Part shown: positions 1 through 10,592 of the stretch, piece after piece
Position numbering within the stretch: the stretch's first letter is position 1
Layout: every line of letters starts with the position of its first letter
NCBI GenBank assembly: GCA_904063045.1
Contig: CAJFCJ010000014.1
Coordinates: 1,857,643-1,921,642, forward strand
Source of the DNA: Dimorphilus gyrociliatus
Lineage: Eukaryota; Annelida; Polychaeta; Dinophilidae
Reading direction: 5' to 3'
Length of the DNA stretch: 64,000 nt
Position numbers and translations under genes: made by a program
The notes under the pieces: generated by a model
What the model saw: only the letters and a program-made list of their open reading frames with translations
Databases searched by the model: none
Told to the model about the DNA's origin: nothing

Positions 1-99
1 ATGCTCTCTTTTTATTTAAATGAAAAATTAGCCGAAAAAAGAGAAGGTCTTGATGCTAACTATTTTCATATATAATTTCCATTTGCATCAAAAAATGAA

Positions 100-194
100 C
101 GCCCGAACAGGGACTTGAACCCTGGACCCTCAGATTACTTTAAACTGAAAGTTCTCTTAAAAGTCTGATGCTCTACCGACTGAGCTATCCGGGC
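100..194 (-). tRNA. tRNA-Lys (UUU), intron-containing, copy 1
   Basis: Read on the minus strand this folds as a 73-nt tRNA: 7-bp acceptor stem GCCCGGA/TTCGGGC, D arm, anticodon loop CTTTTAA (anticodon UUU), T arm with GGTTCAAGTCC as B box, and discriminator G at position 100. A 22-nt intron (136-157) sits between tRNA positions 37 and 38, the canonical eukaryotic site. A run of six T follows on the minus strand (below 96) and would terminate Pol III. The mature part is identical to the other four copies in the array. Confidence 0.95.
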
Positions 195-332
195 TTCTGA
201 AAAACTTGAACCAAAAAATTTCCTAGGACACGCTTAGAATACTTTTTATTTGAATGAAAAATGAGCCGAGAAAAAGAAGGTCCTGATACTAACTATTTTC
301 ATATATAATTCCCATTTGCAACAAAAATTGAA

Positions 333-427
333 CGCCCGAACAGGGACTTGAACCCTGGACCCTCAGATTACTATGAACTGAAAGTTCTCTTAAAAGTCTG
401 ATGCTCTACCGACTGAGCTATCCGGGC
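333..427 (-). tRNA. tRNA-Lys (UUU), intron-containing, copy 2
   Basis: The mature sequence, anticodon and intron site are the same as in copy 1. The 22-nt intron differs near its 3' end, where AAAG (able to pair with the anticodon loop) is replaced by ATAG. A five-T run follows on the minus strand as the Pol III terminator. The flank below this copy closely matches the flank of copy 1, showing a tandem duplication of about 233 bp. Confidence 0.95.
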
Positions 428-567
428 AGCTGAAATTTAAGGTTGAAAAATCTCATACAATATGCCCTAACTATTATTTCCTTAAATAAATGTACAAAAA
501 GAAAATACTGTGTTTTTTTATTGAATTCTTTTCATTTATATTATCAATTTATAGCAAAAAAGACTTA

Positions 568-662
568 CGCCCGAACAGGGACTTGAACCCTGGACCCTCA
601 GATCACTTTGAACCGAAAGTTCTCTTAAAAGTCTGATGCTCTACCGACTGAGCTATCCGGGC
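568..662 (-). tRNA. tRNA-Lys (UUU), intron-containing, copy 3
   Basis: The mature sequence is identical to copy 1. The 22-nt intron carries C-to-G and T-to-C type changes relative to copy 1 but keeps its first 11 bases and the AAAG that can pair with the anticodon. A six-T terminator follows on the minus strand. The flanks are unrelated to those of copies 1 and 2. Confidence 0.95.
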
Positions 663-823
663 AGTTACGAATCAATCTTAAAAGGGATTTTCTGAAGCTA
701 TTTCACACAAACTTCATTAAAATATATTCAACCCTAAGCCTTAATTAAACGAAGAGATTAAAATCATATATGTAGGGATTTAATGTAAATGTATACACTG
801 AGTAATGTTTATAGAAAAATAAA

Positions 824-914
824 GACTTAAACAAGGGCTTGAACCTTGGACTATTGTAGTGCACTTAAGTTGTCCGAACAGTGTGGGACTCTAACAAATG
901 AATTACCTTTCCAG
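824..914 (-). pseudogene. decayed tRNA-like sequence
   Basis: On the minus strand a good T arm is present (831-849: stem CAAGG/CCTTG around TTCAAGC, matching the B-box consensus). An A-box-like stretch TAATTCATTTG lies about 50 bases upstream, near 895-905. The acceptor halves do not pair and the anticodon arm cannot be placed, so this looks like an old tRNA relic inside the Lys array. It is not a recent Lys copy, because the middle is unrelated. Confidence 0.45.
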
Positions 915-1066
915 CGAATGACCTCCAAGTATTCAGCAATTCATAAAATTTAAACAGATTTTAATCCTAGAGAGCAACAATTGTGATGTTACATTCGAAA
1001 ATCTCTTTAAAATAAATAAGTTAAGCTAGATAAAAATAAAACAAAAAAAAAGTAGAAAAAATTGAA

Positions 1067-1161
1067 CGCCCGAACAGGGACTTGAACCCTGGACCCTCAG
1101 ATTACTCTAAACTGAAAGTTCTCTTAAAAGTCTGATGCTCTACCGACTGAGCTATCCGGGC
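1067..1161 (-). tRNA. tRNA-Lys (UUU), intron-containing, copy 4
   Basis: The mature tRNA is identical to the other copies. The 22-nt intron has AGAG in place of AAAG near the 3' end, which can still pair with the anticodon loop through a G-U pair. A-rich DNA just below 1067 gives T runs on the transcribed strand for Pol III termination. Confidence 0.95.
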
Positions 1162-1309
1162 AGCTGATAAACATCATTTTATTTGAAAAATTACCAAAAA
1201 TTAAGATTATTTTAATATTAATATAAAATTTCGAATGTTTATTTAATTTTAATTAAATGGATAAATTACTTAATGTTGCTATGTTGAAAAAAAAATAAAA
1301 AAAAATTTA

Positions 1310-1404
1310 CGCCCGAACAGGGACTTGAACCCTGGACCCTCAGATCACTTTGAACTGAAAGTTCTCTTAAAAGTCTGATGCTCTACCGACTGAGCTATCC
1401 GGGC
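1310..1404 (-). tRNA. tRNA-Lys (UUU), intron-containing, copy 5
   Basis: The mature tRNA is identical to the other copies. The 22-nt intron is closest to that of copy 3 (one difference). A long A run at 1287-1305 gives a strong T-rich Pol III terminator. This is the upstream end of the array on the minus strand. Confidence 0.95.
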
Positions 1405-1953
1405 TTCTGTATTATGGCAATGTTTTACTGTATAAGAACACTGACTAGTCGTAGTTTTTTAGCATAAATAAAATTTTTTTAGTGGGCTTTTGGGCTATTT
1501 CGATACACTTTTGATTATTAGCTAAATTATTCCTACACTTGTTTAATATAAAATATATTCTTACTTACCTGATTAGTATATAAAAGAAATGTAATTCTTT
1601 ATTATTGGTTTTAATCAATTTATTATAATAAACTATAACTAATCGTTGACAGCTGCACGGCAAACTATGACTGTTCTGTACAGTGCTTGGATTTTTATCA
1701 GCTACGTTTAAATGACAAATAGAAAATAACTATATACTGTGTTACATATGTTAACTCTCAGAACTTGATTGCAATAACATAACAAACCGCGTTGATATTA
1801 AAAATGTTTCTATCATTCATCAGTCTGTTTACGGTGTCTCTGTCACCGGAAGCGGAATTCTGAGCTAAAAGTTTACAAGCCGCTTTACGGGTTAAAAATT
1901 TTGTTGTTTTCTTCGAGTTTGTCGAATAGTTACGACTTAATCGACTTTAAAAG
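1405..1953. other. intergenic, ARP3 upstream region
   Basis: This is the spacer between the tRNA array and the ARP3 start codon. It is AT-rich, with no open frame that looks coding. It must hold the ARP3 promoter and 5' UTR, but I see no convincing TATA box or other specific element. Confidence 0.6.
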
Positions 1954-3754
1954 ATGTCCGGTAGATTACCAGCGGTTGTAATTGACAATGGAACAGGGTA
2001 AATATAAATTCATGACATGTAGTCATCTGATTTATAAAAATTAGTCAATAACGACTTCCTGATACACCCCACTTTTAGAAACAAAATGTTTTCAACGAAT
2101 ATAATGTACTTTACAGCTATACGAAAATGGGGTATGCTGGAAACTCAGAACCACAGTTCATTATACCCTCAACTATAGCAGTAAAAGAGACTGCAAAAAT
2201 TGGCGATCAAGCTACTAGGCGATTAGCAAAAGGAGTTGATGATCTGGACTTTTTCATTGGGGATGAAGCTTTAGATGCCACTTCATATGCTGTTAAGGTA
2301 TAGCATTAGATATAAAAAATGTTCAAGGCTTTATTTGTTATTTTACAGTGGCCTATTAGACACGGTTTAGTGGAGGATTGGGATTTGATGGAGCGTTTCT
2401 GGGAACAAGCCATCTTTAAATACCTTAGATGTGAACCGGAGGATCATTATTTTCTCTTGGTAAGTTTTTATTATTAGAAAAATGACATCGAAATGAGTAA
2501 ATGTTCTTGCTCTTCCGAAGACTGAGCCCCCATTGAACACACCGGAAAATCGTGAATACACAGCAGAAATCATGTTTGAATCGTTCAACATTCCAGGACT
2601 TTATATAGCTGTTCAAGTAAGTTTCAAATGTTGATATCTTCATCAAAAAGTTATATCCACTTTTTAAAAATTTATTAAAGGCTGTCTTAGGATTGGCTGC
2701 TTCATGGACGGATCGTCCTCGTGAAGAGCGAATTTTGACAGGAACAGTTATTGATTCCGGTGATGGCGTCACACACGTTATACCAGTAGCTGATGGTTAT
2801 GTAATTGGGAGTTGCATTAAGCATATTCCGATAGCTGGTCGAGATATCACAGCATTCATACAGCAATTATTAAGAGAGAGAGAAGTTGGCATACCCCCTG
2901 AACAGAGCATGGAAACAGCAAAAGCTATAAAAGAACGTCATTGCTACGTATGTCCTGATATTGTTAAAGAATATGGCAAATACGATAAAGAACCGGGTAA
3001 ATGGATAAAGCAATTTCAATCACAAAATGCCATTACTAAACAACCTTTCACTGTCGATGTCGGATACGAAAGGTTTTTAGGACCTGAGATTTTCTTTCAC
3101 CCAGAGGTAAAGTTATTTAATAACTTTATTAAATAGATATATATTAAAAACGAAATCTTTGTTTTTAGTTTGCTAACGCCGACTTTCGCACTCCAATTTC
3201 TGAAATAGTCGACGAAGTCATTCAAAACTGCCCCATTGATGCACGTAGAGGCTTATATAAGGTAAAAATATCTTGTAAACTGTTATTTTTACAGAAATAA
3301 TTACAGAAATATTTCTTTCTCAGAATATTGTTTTATCTGGAGGTTCAACAATGTTTAAAGATTTCAATAGGCGTCTTGAAAGGGATTTGAAAAGAGTTGT
3401 AGACTTCCGAATGAAAACTACCATTGAGTTAAGCGGAGGAAGGCTAAAAGTAAGATAATAAATATCAATCGTTTTTAGATAACGAGCTCTATGTAAACGT
3501 TCATTTTGTTAATTAGCCAACGCCCATTGAAGTTAAAGTTGTAACTCATGCCATGCAACGATACGCTGTCTGGTTTGGAGGTAGCGTTTTAGCATCAACG
3601 GTTAGGATTTAATAAATTAAAGAGTGAACTTTTTCTTAATTGACATTTATTTTCTATACAGCCGGAGTTCTACCAATTTTGCCATACAAAGGCCGACTAT
3701 ATGGAGCATGGAGCTTCTATATGCCGACACAACCCAGTGTTTGGAACAATGTAA
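1954..3754 (+). CDS. ACTR3: Actin-related protein 3 (Arp2/3 complex subunit)
   Basis: Nine coding exons: 1954-1997, 2117-2297, 2349-2459, 2521-2616, 2681-3106, 3169-3261, 3324-3449, 3517-3600, 3662-3754, giving 417 residues (human ARP3 has 418). The start [18 protein letters not shown] is the ARP3 nucleotide-binding P-loop 1. The body includes [14 protein letters not shown] (second phosphate loop) and LSGGSTMF, and the C terminus PVFGTM is typical. ARP3 pairs with ARP2 in the seven-subunit Arp2/3 complex, which nucleates branched actin filaments in the cytoplasm. Introns are 51-119 bp. The stop lies 68 bp from the stop of SF3A1 on the other strand, so the two 3' UTRs probably overlap. Identity is certain from near full-length similarity; splice sites were placed by hand but all phases agree. 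Confidence 0.97.
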
Positions 3755-3822
3755 TTGTGATGAATAATTACACATGTATTTTTAATATGCAAATAGACTT
3801 CTATAAAGCGGCTCGCTTGTAT

Positions 3823-6800
3823 TTACTTTTTTCGTCCACCTCTCTCTTTCAGTTGTAATTGTAACGTAGCTCCAGGATTAAAATTATAGTACGCTAAAGA
3901 GAACTGATCCTTAACAAACATACCATCCAGCTGCAATTTCTGTTTACCAGCTGGAAGGCCCAATTCTTCATTCAATTTTGCTTTAATTACAGAGATCTGT
4001 AATAAAAGTTATGAAATTTATTTTGTGTTTTAAAATTTATAAAAATATACAATAAAGATTCAGAGAAAAATATATTTTTTGTACCAACCGAGTCGTTTAG
4101 AGGTAATGTCAGTGAAACTATTTGACCATTTAATCGCCATTCTGATTTGTCCGGCATATGAGGAACAATAACTTTGAATGTAACTGGACTCTGTATTCAA
4201 ATAAAAATGTACAATTTGTTCTTGGAAAATTAATGGACTATAAATATTTACTGGATTTTTTGCCAGGAAATCACTTTCAGGAACCAGACTTTCCTCTGTT
4301 TTAGCTTTCTTAGCTACTGGCTCATCCATCATTGGCTGGGGCATTGTTGCTACCTGAAATTGCACGCACAATTTAAATAGAATAGCTAATATTTATCGTC
4401 GCAATCACTCACTGCTGTTTGTAGTGTCACTGTTGGTACAATGGGCATAGCAGCAACAAGTGGTCTAGGTGGTCCTGGTGGTAGTCCTATAACTGCTGGT
4501 TGTCTTGCAACCATAACGACAGGTTGAGTTGCTAAATGCATGGGATTATGTACGGGCATAGACTGTGTAAAAAGAAACATTATTAATAACTGATAGAAAT
4601 TATAATCATACAATAAATATCACCTTGTTTTGAGAGACATTTGTGGGCGGGGCAGATGAGATTGGGGCAGTAACTAAGTAAATAAAAATGCATTTAATCC
4701 CTGGAATATTGTTGAAATATATTATCACTCACCTGGCGGGGCAGCAACAATTCCTCCTTTAACTTTTGGCCCAATTTTGTCTTTATCCTCAGTACTATTA
4801 GAAAAAGATAAAAATTTAATATTTTTAGAATATATGCTGCTATAATTCAACAAACCCAGATTTGTGTATAGAGGCAATTTGATCGTCAATGGAAATATTT
4901 TCCCTAGCTTTTTGTGTAACTCTTTCCATGGAAGCAGTGTGACCATCCCAGATAACTTTTTGGGGTCTCCTCTCCTCAGATTCACCAATTTTCTTACCAA
5001 TATCTGTTTCTTCCAATTCACCACCAACGTTGAAGATATCTGTACGACGTTCAGCTAACAGTTTTAGATTAGAATCGATTGAAGATCCAGGAGCATAAAC
5101 AATTTCAGCATCTCGCTTGTCAGCAATGGCTTTGTCTCTCTGCGTTATCCATCCCTTATCAATTAGACCTGAAATTTATTTAGTGTTAAATTCACGGTTG
5201 AAATAGTTAAAAGAGTTCCGTTAATTCTTACTGTATTTCACATGGTTACTGATATTGTCTCCTGATATTTTTTCTCCAGTTAAAGGTGATACAAAATCTG
5301 ATGAAGTACCAACAACTTTCTTGCTTGCTATTTTTGAAAGAAATAAAAATAATTAATATTAAAACGAAATGTGTAAATCAATGAAATACCCTTTGGATCG
5401 TATGCTTTTACAATAATATTTTCCGGAGTGGGTGGCAATGGAGGTTGATGTGGTTTGTCTTGTGGAGGAGGCGGAGGAACAACATTCTTAAAAAAAATAA
5501 TTTTGATTTTATTAAAAAAAAAACACAAATAACAACAAAATGCTTACCTTATTTTTATCATCTGCTTTTTCGGTAGTATGGGCATGCTCCTCTTCTTCGT
5601 CGACGTCCATTTCAACTTCTTGAACGCTTTCTGTCTCATGCTGCACGTATTGAAAATAATCTTGAATTAGAAAAACAAGATATTTGAACTGATGATTTTA
5701 CCGAAACACTTTCGTAACGCTGTTGAGCTATTATTCTTGCTCCTACTTCATCCGGAGTTGTTGGCGGTGGAAGATTACCCATTTCATTCTGAAGAAATTC
5801 CACAACTTCTACCACAACAAAGTCATGCCAGTCAACTTGAGCGTAGGATACTAAACCGCAACAATTATAGTATAAGCGTAAATTAAAAAATTGAAATTAA
5901 CAATGAATATTAATTAATATTACCTCTTTCTTTTTCAGCTTCTTCTTCCTCTCTTTTCTTCAATCTTTGTTCATATCTAAACCAATCAACACGATGTTTA
6001 ACCTGATCTAATACCTATTAAAAATTCACCTTTTAGTATGAAAAATAATACTTTATACTTATGAATAATTAAATTTACGTGTAAAGGATCAAAATTTTCT
6101 TTCTCTAATTTCTTCTTTAGATCTTTTGGGGGAATTAAAACCTGAATGACACAAAAAAATAGAAAATTTAATAAAATGCTCCTCTTTAAGCACAAATATT
6201 GTTCATACTTTTGTATATTGTTCTACCAATTTTGTAAAATATGTAAATAATGAATGTTGGGGTCTCAAAAAATCAAATTGGTAATTTCTCTGTTCTTTGT
6301 TCATTAAATTTGTGAGAAACTGACGACCATTTCGAGCAACAAATTGTGCTGTAAGTTTTACAACATCCCTAAAAATATTAAATGTTTTAATTAATTTTAA
6401 AGATGTTTGATATGGTATTTTACTAACAAATCATAGGCCGATATACTTGGTGGATCAGCCACAAATTCAAACTCGGCAGGAGGTTCTTTTGGAACGATAG
6501 GTTCAGCTTGACGTAAAATTTCTTGCTGTTGTTGTCGATTTACTACCTGAAGTCCAAGGCCACTTCCCGGCTGTTTTATATTTTGGTGTAAAAATTGAAA
6601 ATGCAATACTTTTAAAACAAACCTTAGAGGATGGTTCTACACCTTTCCCCTCTCTAAACTCTTTAACTTTATGCTGATAGTATGCATGGTACGGATCGTT
6701 CCCATTTAAAAAGTTAAATTTAGAGTTATTTATTTCATTTTGACGAATTCTGCTTTCAAACTCCGGTCCGTTTCGGGCAACAAAGCTAGCTGTTTTATCA

Positions 6801-7057
6801 ACAATATCTACATATGTTAAGGACAGTTACGATCCTGACAATACATAACCATACTTGAAGTACAAAAAATGGCATAAATGTTTATACTTTCACTAGATCA
6901 TTGCTAAATGAAAGTCAAGTTAACACGAAATTCAAGAATTGAACGAAAATCGGTCTTAAAGGATACTTCGAACTTCTGGTGGTGGGTAAATAATACCAAT
7001 AGTTGGTTTTGATGGAGCAGGAGCGCTTTCTTCGGCTTTAGCGACTTCGGCCGGCAT
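3823..7057 (-). CDS. SF3A1: Splicing factor 3A subunit 1 (SF3a120)
   Basis: Seventeen exons read from 7057 down to 3823: 6967-7057, 6623-6807, 6428-6570, 6209-6368, 6079-6141, 5924-6014, 5702-5850, 5548-5640, 5390-5486, 5232-5327, 4856-5168, 4733-4794, 4624-4673, 4413-4562, 4252-4353, 4089-4190, 3823-3996. They give about 706 residues (human 793). Two SURP modules are present, marked by GIIYPPPEVR...ASFVARNGPEFE and by AQFVARNGRQFL. They are followed by an acidic, proline-rich middle and a C-terminal ubiquitin-like domain ending KERGGRKK, which in human SF3A1 contacts U1 snRNA. The protein is part of the U2 snRNP SF3a complex needed for branch-site recognition. Most introns are 50-100 bp. The gene shares a divergent promoter with METTL14. 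Confidence 0.96.
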
Positions 7058-7315
7058 TTTAGTCAAAAATCGTCAATATATCGTCAAAATGGCGAAATCT
7101 ACTTGTTTTCGTACTTAAGTATTAGAGATACGATTTACCTAATGAAATTAATTTAAATCGGAAATATTATTAGTTTAAATATAATTTAACAGTTGCTAAC
7201 AAGCTAAATATTTTATTTTCTGACTTTTTCCGAAATTAGAATGTCGGTTTTTCACTTCCGGTCTATGGCAACAAGTTAATTTGTTATTACTTATTTTATC
7301 GCTATATATCTTACA
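7058..7315. promoter_or_regulatory. divergent promoter of SF3A1 and METTL14
   Basis: Only 258 bp separate the SF3A1 (-) and METTL14 (+) start codons, so both genes must be driven from here. The segment is AT-rich with no clear TATA box. The sequence ACTTCCGGT near 7254-7262 resembles an ETS-type GGAA core site, common in housekeeping bidirectional promoters; its role here is inferred. Confidence 0.5.
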
Positions 7316-8778
7316 ATGTCAGACTTCCTCAAAGCTCTACAGGCAAAATCTGCTATGCGAAAGTACCTTTTAGCAAAACAGGTATTTCATTTTAAACGAT
7401 TTCTTGTCTACAATATATCTGACTTTTTAAAAATCTAGATGAGACTCGCAAGTCCCGACCATTTAAGAACAACTCTTAATAGCTCGACTGACTTGAAAGA
7501 AATCGAAATCGAAAGGTTGGTTGGAATGAAAACATTTTAAATAAAATTATTTAAATTTTATTTTCTTTCAGCAAATGTAGAAGTACTGGCGAACCGAAAA
7601 ATTATGTTTTAACTAAAGATCAGAAGTCGATAAAGCCAAAAGATAATGTAAACCTTTTTTTCTAATTTAAAAAGACTAAATGTAGTTAGTTATTTTTTTT
7701 TTGGTGTTCAAAAATGGAATTAAAAAATTATTTCATAAATTCATAGGATGATGATGTGAATGAAGAGGATAAAGAAAAAATTTACACAGATTCAACAGCC
7801 TTCCTTAAAGGTACCCAGTCAGAGAATCCACATAATGACTATTGCCAATATTTTGTCGATTCCGGATACAGACCACAAAATTTTATTCGCGATGTTGGAT
7901 TAGCCAACCGTTTTGAAGAATATCCAAAACTAAGAGAATTGATTAGGCTTAAGGACGAACTTATTTCCAAGACAAATGTTTCTCCGCAGTATATGAATTG
8001 TGATCTAGAAGTATTCGATCTAGCAGAATTAGACTCAAAATTTGATGTTATATTGATTGAGCCCCCTCTAGAGGAGATGACCAGAATGTGTGGAGCTGTG
8101 TGTGATAAATACTGGAATTGGGAAGAAGTCGAAAGGTTGGAAATTGATCAGATAGCAGCTCAGAGATCCTTTTGTTGGATTTGGTGCGGTTCTAGTGATG
8201 GTTTGGATGCTGCTAGGCGATGTTTTAAAAAGTGGGGTTTTAGAAGATGTGAAGATATCTGTTGGATTAAAACTAATAAAGAGAAAAGAGGAGGCTTATC
8301 TACACAGTTGGAAGGCAATAGTATTTTTCAAAGAACGAAAGAACATTGTTTAATGGGTATAAAAGGAACAGTTCGAAGATCTCACGACGGCGATTTTATT
8401 CATGCAAACGTTGATATCGATCTGATTATTGATGAGGAGCCTGAATGGGGTTCTCGTGAAAAACCGGTAGAAATTTTTCATATAATCGAACACTTTTGCT
8501 TAGGCAGGAGACGCCTGCATGTTTTCGGTCGAGATTCAACCATCCGGCCAGGATGGGTAACTGTTGGTCCAGAAGTCACTAGTTCAAATTACGACCCTGT
8601 GTCTTATAAACAACACTTTACTGCAACAGAGACATCTTATCTAACTGGGTGCTCCGAAGAAATAGAAAGAATGAGACCAAAATCCCCACCGGCTAAAATA
8701 GCAAAGACTGCCTCGACAAATGCTCCTAGAGGGGGAGGACGGGGAGGTTTCACTCAAGTTCCCAGATCTAGGCCATGA
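7316..8778 (+). CDS. METTL14: METTL14, non-catalytic subunit of the m6A mRNA methyltransferase
   Basis: Four exons: 7316-7381, 7439-7515, 7572-7647, 7747-8778, giving 416 residues (human 456). The MT-A70 domain is highly conserved: [33 protein letters not shown], and the METTL14-type EPPL motif in [12 protein letters not shown] in place of the catalytic DPPW of METTL3. Also present are [29 protein letters not shown] and [14 protein letters not shown]. It serves as the RNA-binding scaffold partner of METTL3 in the nucleus. The C-terminal RGG tail, long in vertebrates, is reduced to one short stretch (RGGGRGGF) before the stop. A polyadenylation signal AATAAA lies at 8871-8876. The METTL3 partner gene is not in this window. 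Confidence 0.97.
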
Positions 8779-10592
8779 TGTCTTTTGATATTTTAAATTA
8801 GAGTTTTTTTATCATTATAATAAGTAGCATTTAACTCTTGTATTGTTGTTTTCTCTCTTTTTTTGCTAAGAATAAAACTTTTTTGTTATTGTCGTAGGAA
8901 ATGAAATATTTTTAAAGTCTACATTGTTTTGAGGTAAACAAACATCCTTTGAATTGATAAAGATAAAAGAATTATGAAAGTTCGAAAGAAGAAAGCCGTA
9001 TAATAATATAATAAGTAGCACAGGGTAGGTAGAAAAAAAACACAAACTGTAAACCTTATCATTCTCCCTTTTATAGAAATCAAGCATTATGATGGCAGCC
9101 TACTCTAGAGAACCGATAGTTTATGCAATTTGGTAAATTGAATACAAAATCGTGTCAAGTGGATTTAAGGGAAGAATAAAGTGTACTTGTGGGGATAAAT
9201 ATATGCTAACAACCTGCCATCACCTTATTGATTACTACACTTTATATAATTATAGTAAAAAAAAATTGGAAGGGATATTGCTTTATTCTAAAACAATGTT
9301 GTATATTGAATGTAGGTGTAATATTTTAAGTATATCCATAATTCGCGTAATTGTTGAGCTGTAATTTGTAATGAAGAGTGATTCTTGTCTGGAAGTCTAC
9401 GTTTGAACATTATTCGAAACCTGGAAAACTTTTTATTTGCTCCATTTAACGGACTAGCGATGATTGCAGTATGCCAAATTCTAAATGGAAATTCCTGGAC
9501 AAATGATTGATATGGTTTCCTTAGAACAATTAATAATCGATCTATATGAGAAGTTATAGAGCATCCAATAGCTTTACCTGTCATATTCCATACCGTTTAT
9601 GCTTTAAAAGTGTATGAATTATTTGCAGAGGATGGAATTATTTTGAGATGAAATGAACTCATTTATTTTATGAGGGAAGAAAAAATAAGATATAAAGAAT
9701 GTATGTACTATGATAGTTTGCCCTAACAATAAACCCCAATGAGGAAAGTATCGATTCTGGTGGAAAACTCGGATGCTAGAAAGAATACTTTCACCCTGCT
9801 TTATATATAATGTGTGATAATTAGTATTAAATTAATGGGTGAGGATAATATCAGACCTAAAAGTGGATATTAGAGTAGAGCTCATTAAATTAGAATAAAG
9901 TGCTGGAGATTACTTTCTTAAGAATTTCGATTGGTCTCACTACTATAGATTTGTAGTATTTATTCATTTAATCGGTTTTATAATCATTGCCGGTATAATG
10001 TGCGAAATTAGAAACTTTAAATTTGGTAAACTGTCTAAGCCGGAAAATATTAGAGAATTAAGGCTAAATGTTGGCTCCTTGAAACAGCCGGAAGTTGATG
10101 TAACAACCAACCTATGATGTAATCCAAATAGTTAATTACTGAAAAAATTGGAAAGGAAAGGAAAAAAAAAATAAGCCAATTAGATATTGAAAAAAACATC
10201 CAATGAAGAATTTCTTATTCTTTTATTAATATATTTGTATTACATGTTTTTTGTAATTTCATTTCCTTTTGAACTATTGAAAAAGAAATTATTAATCTGT
10301 TTTATGACTATTAACATAGTAAATTTAGAAAGAATGATTCAACAGGCCTGTATTTTTATTGTTTATTTTTACAAGAAAATATGACTTATTATTTGAATTT
10401 ATGGTCATAAATTGTCAGTTATGAATTCTGTTAAAATATAGCATTCCTTAACGAATAAGTATGGACACTACGGTAACAAACAACATATTCATACGTATTT
10501 ATTGGTTTTGGACGTAAGCGAATTTATCAACACTTTTCTTGTATTATAAACAAAATTATCATTATTCGAAAGTGAATACTCTTAGTTCAAAA
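8779..10592. other. unassigned 1.8-kb spacer with weak exon-like fragments
   Basis: No recognised gene. Apart from the METTL14 3' UTR it holds three fragments that look mildly protein-like. One is a possible exon 9076-9132 (+) bounded by AG and GT. One is a 98-residue open frame at 9288-9584 (-) with a basic, codon-like composition. One is a frame at 9899-10117 (+), listed separately. They could not be joined into a gene in phase. The region may hold a decayed gene or an unrecognised short one. Confidence 0.35.
9899..10117 (+). pseudogene. possible terminal exon of an unknown single-pass membrane protein
   Basis: The open frame ends at TGA 10115-10117 and is preceded by an in-frame TAA at 9896 with AG at 9899-9900 as a possible acceptor. 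The peptide has a hydrophobic helix (FVVFIHLIGFIIIAGIMC) followed by a charged tail (KLSKPENIRELRLN). No upstream exon or start codon could be joined, so it may be a relic. I do not recognise the family. Confidence 0.25.

Noticed and set aside
1-1404. CRISPR-like array from the five repeated units
   Set aside because: The repeats are complete tRNA genes with Pol III terminators, in a eukaryotic genome; spacers are long and unequal.
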